NCBI GenBank assembly: GCA_027563935.2
Contig: CM050454.1
Location: 8,832,001 to 8,896,000 of the forward strand
DNA from: Costus lasius
Lineage: Eukaryota; Streptophyta; Magnoliopsida; Zingiberales; Costaceae
Length of the DNA: 64,000 bases
Direction: 5' to 3'
This document shows, one piece after another, positions 61,790 through 64,000 of the stretch. The notes below the pieces were generated by a model. The model was not told where the DNA came from. It worked only from the letters and a program-made list of their open reading frames with translations, and did not search any database. The first letter of the stretch is position 1. Every line of letters starts with the position of its first letter. The position numbers and the translations under genes were made by a program.

Positions 61790-62339
61790 GAAACAATTTC
61801 TAAATCCTTGAACGAAAGAAGAATAAGTAAGCACACTACAAGTGGAGTGGAAGAAGAGAAGCAACAAAAGAAGATGATACAATAATGTGTTTGCGGTGCA
61901 TCTTATCAATTAAACTCTTTAAACTCTCTTTAACTAATTATGAATAGCATTCTATGGCACCCACAAAAAATGACAAAAAAAAGGCCATCGTCGGCGATAA
62001 ATGAACATCTTCAAAGGTTGAGATACCACTCGAGTTAAGACATCTTACTAGTAGATGTCCTAACCAAGGTTATCAAATCAAGATCCTACCAAGGAATGGT
62101 AGAGGCGCTATAGGATCAAAACATAGGAAACGTAGGATCGTAGTAAATCACCTAAAATATAATTTTAAAAAAAAAATCTTAAGAGTAACATAACGTTCTA
62201 ATGAGTAATAAATAATAAAAAAATAATAATACATATCTATCTAGTATCAAACACCAAAAAGGTTAATTATACATGTCAAAAAATGATACTATTATGCAAA
62301 TGTATTGTTGAATTGTGAAATTGAGTAATTATAAAGTGA

Positions 62340-63520
62340 GAACGATGGAGACAAGCTTATAAAAGATGAATAGAGGATTTCAACCGGCAAGTAGCAAGCC
62401 CCACATCATATCAACTATAGCAGGGCTGTGAAAATAAAGATGCTGAAGATATTAAAATGAAAGCTGCTCGGGCACAATACTCATTCGAGAAGGATGCCCA
62501 ATCAACTTTTATGTAGTTTATAAAACAATCTCAATTTGAGGCTAGTATAGGAAGAGACAGCGGCAACAAAAGCATGCCATGATTGACATTAGTCACACAT
62601 TAAATGAGCCAGGAGGCATTAAAAGGCATACAACCCCTACAAACCAATGTGGCATCAACAGCCTCTTTGAAGTTGGTTGATGAATTAGCAAACCTGGTGC
62701 TATGACCCAAGGACATTTCTATCACAAGCAAGTATAATCAAATAAATAACACTTACATAAAGATGAAAAGGCATGACATTGATCGAGCTATTTTTAAATG
62801 GTTTCACTTTAATCGAATTCCCCTTGTATCATAAGCGACTCACGTTATGGTTTCTAAGATATAAGAATCAAGCCTAAGAAATCAGTTGTCTACACCATAT
62901 GAGATTGTTGGGTCATATCTTAATAAAGTAAAAAAATATCGCACTTAGATTAGAAGCATGAAGAGGCAATGGGAGGACTTCGATTTCACTCTCATGTGTA
63001 ATTCTTGGATAAGGCTCACTAAAATGAGTATAATAATTTTTTTCATATAAAAGATATATTTAATAGTTTATAGATGCTTCAACCAAGTATCATAATGCAA
63101 TCTACACCTGTTCGCTTTTGAAGACTATTATCAAAAAGAGTGGACTAAAGTACATTGCCCAATTAATGATAGATAATGAGATAACTTCAAGCAAGTCATC
63201 AGTTAAATAAAGGTGATTACCCTTGTATTATCTAGATTTCCCTTGCTGCTCATTGCAACACCCTAATGATGGACACTAGAGAGGTCAATGAGGTTAAAAA
63301 TACAATAAAGGCAACACAAACTATCATCTAATTCACATGCAACCGTCATTTGATGCCCACTAAGATGCAATAATTTTTAAAGGATAAGATAATTCGATCC
63401 AATTTCAAATTATCAATCAAGATAGGGGTTGAACCAGCCTTATCCAAATGACCTTCAACTACAACAGAGAAAGAATTAGGGTGTGCCTGTGACAACAAGA
63501 AAGAAGCAAAGGTAATAATA
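62340..63520 (+). pseudogene. hAT-family transposase, heavily degenerate
   Basis: Across shifting frames the order resembles plant DUF659/hAT transposases. AIFKWFHFNRIPLV lies near 62790, then YEIVGSYLNKVKK, KRQWEDFDFTLM near 62965, SKRVDSTLPN-like and an AHCNTLMM-like segment near 63250, then TIKATQTII near 63305. Many stops. The upstream part (62400-62530) may be a worn BED finger. No terminal repeats identified. Confidence 0.45.
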
Positions 63521-63859
63521 TTGGAATTTCATTTATAGAATCGTAACAAAACACTTCAAATCATGTACAACCAAATTGATAGGCTGATTTTCTGCATTTA
63601 AATACTATGTATCAGCTTTTCCCCTAAAAGCTCCATGATTCAAAAATATAATTAGCACATTACTAGGATCAACTAGATTATTTTCTAGACTTTGTTATCC
63701 AATAAATTGTCTCAGGACAAGTCAAACACGAAAGTCTTTAATCAAGAACGTAATATAAAGGAGAAAGTAGCAAAAGACCAATGATAATGTGAAGAAGAGA
63801 GGGGAGGATCAAACATGAAATGGATGTATGTATGTGTTTAAAGTTAATATTGTTACTTC

Positions 63860-64000
63860 AAACATATTCCTAGTTGAAGGTTTTAAATACCATACTGGTG
63901 TCTGGTCTACTATTGGACCAGTCTATACCAATTGATACTAGCCCATACTGGCACACGATATTAACAGTACCAGTCTGCACTATTAAAATGCATATATATT
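63860..64000. repeat. GGTAC-motif dispersed repeat, cut by window edge
   Basis: Words taccatactggtgtctggtc, ggaccagtctatacc and acagtaccagtctgcac. Confidence 0.5.

Noticed and set aside
1..64000. tRNA genes, snRNAs, riboswitches
   Set aside because: I saw no cloverleaf with a plausible anticodon arm and B box, and no conserved snRNA core; a tRNAscan/Infernal run would be decisive.

Overview
The window is eukaryotic nuclear DNA from a flowering plant, probably a monocot. It has split genes with GT-AG introns, plant-specific gene families (an E-class PPR protein, a CCCH/RRM protein, the SAC9 lipid phosphatase), nested LTR retrotransposons, MITEs and long microsatellites. A dispersed family rich in GGTACCGG-type motifs reminds me of Zingiberales (banana/ginger) genomes. 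That is memory-based inference and no species is claimed.

Layout. (1) 1-4636: a decayed Ty1/copia-type element with most of pol deleted; its 5' end lies left of the window and its 3' LTR is at 4202-4636. (2) 4637-13800: a large inverted duplication. The right arm carries an intact-looking minus-strand gene for a CCCH zinc finger/RRM protein (coding 13471-11370). The left arm carries a decayed plus-strand copy (4966-6852). The two copies converge on a spacer of about 2.8 kb. The leader region of the right gene is repeated about three times in tandem (13713-15760) behind one TATA box. (3) 16.7-26 kb: the gene-rich part, with a C2-domain protein (minus), an armadillo-repeat protein (minus, two coding exons) and an intronless PPR protein (plus). 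(4) 27288 to beyond the right edge: the 3' half of one very long minus-strand gene, SAC9. Seven phase-0 coding exons can be read (27288 to 55788); the N-terminal phosphatase exons must lie right of 64000.

The SAC9 introns explain most of the rest. The 17.4-kb intron (29782-47210) holds a minus-strand copia relic (about 32287-46505). That relic is itself split by a 6.7-kb Ty3/gypsy-type element without pol (37124-43867, target duplication AATAG), by several MITE-like insertions, and by a roughly 290-bp piece of 25S ribosomal DNA (45456-45746). The 48-52 kb intron holds a GC-rich, gene-like island. The 52-55 kb intron holds long microsatellites. The intron running off the right edge holds a copia element with both LTRs (56835-61789, target duplication GAAAC) and a worn hAT transposase.

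The genes do not form a pathway. The features most worth following are the convergent inverted CCCH gene pair (a potential hairpin-RNA source), its triplicated leader, the rDNA fragment buried in a retroelement, and the extreme TE-driven enlargement of SAC9.
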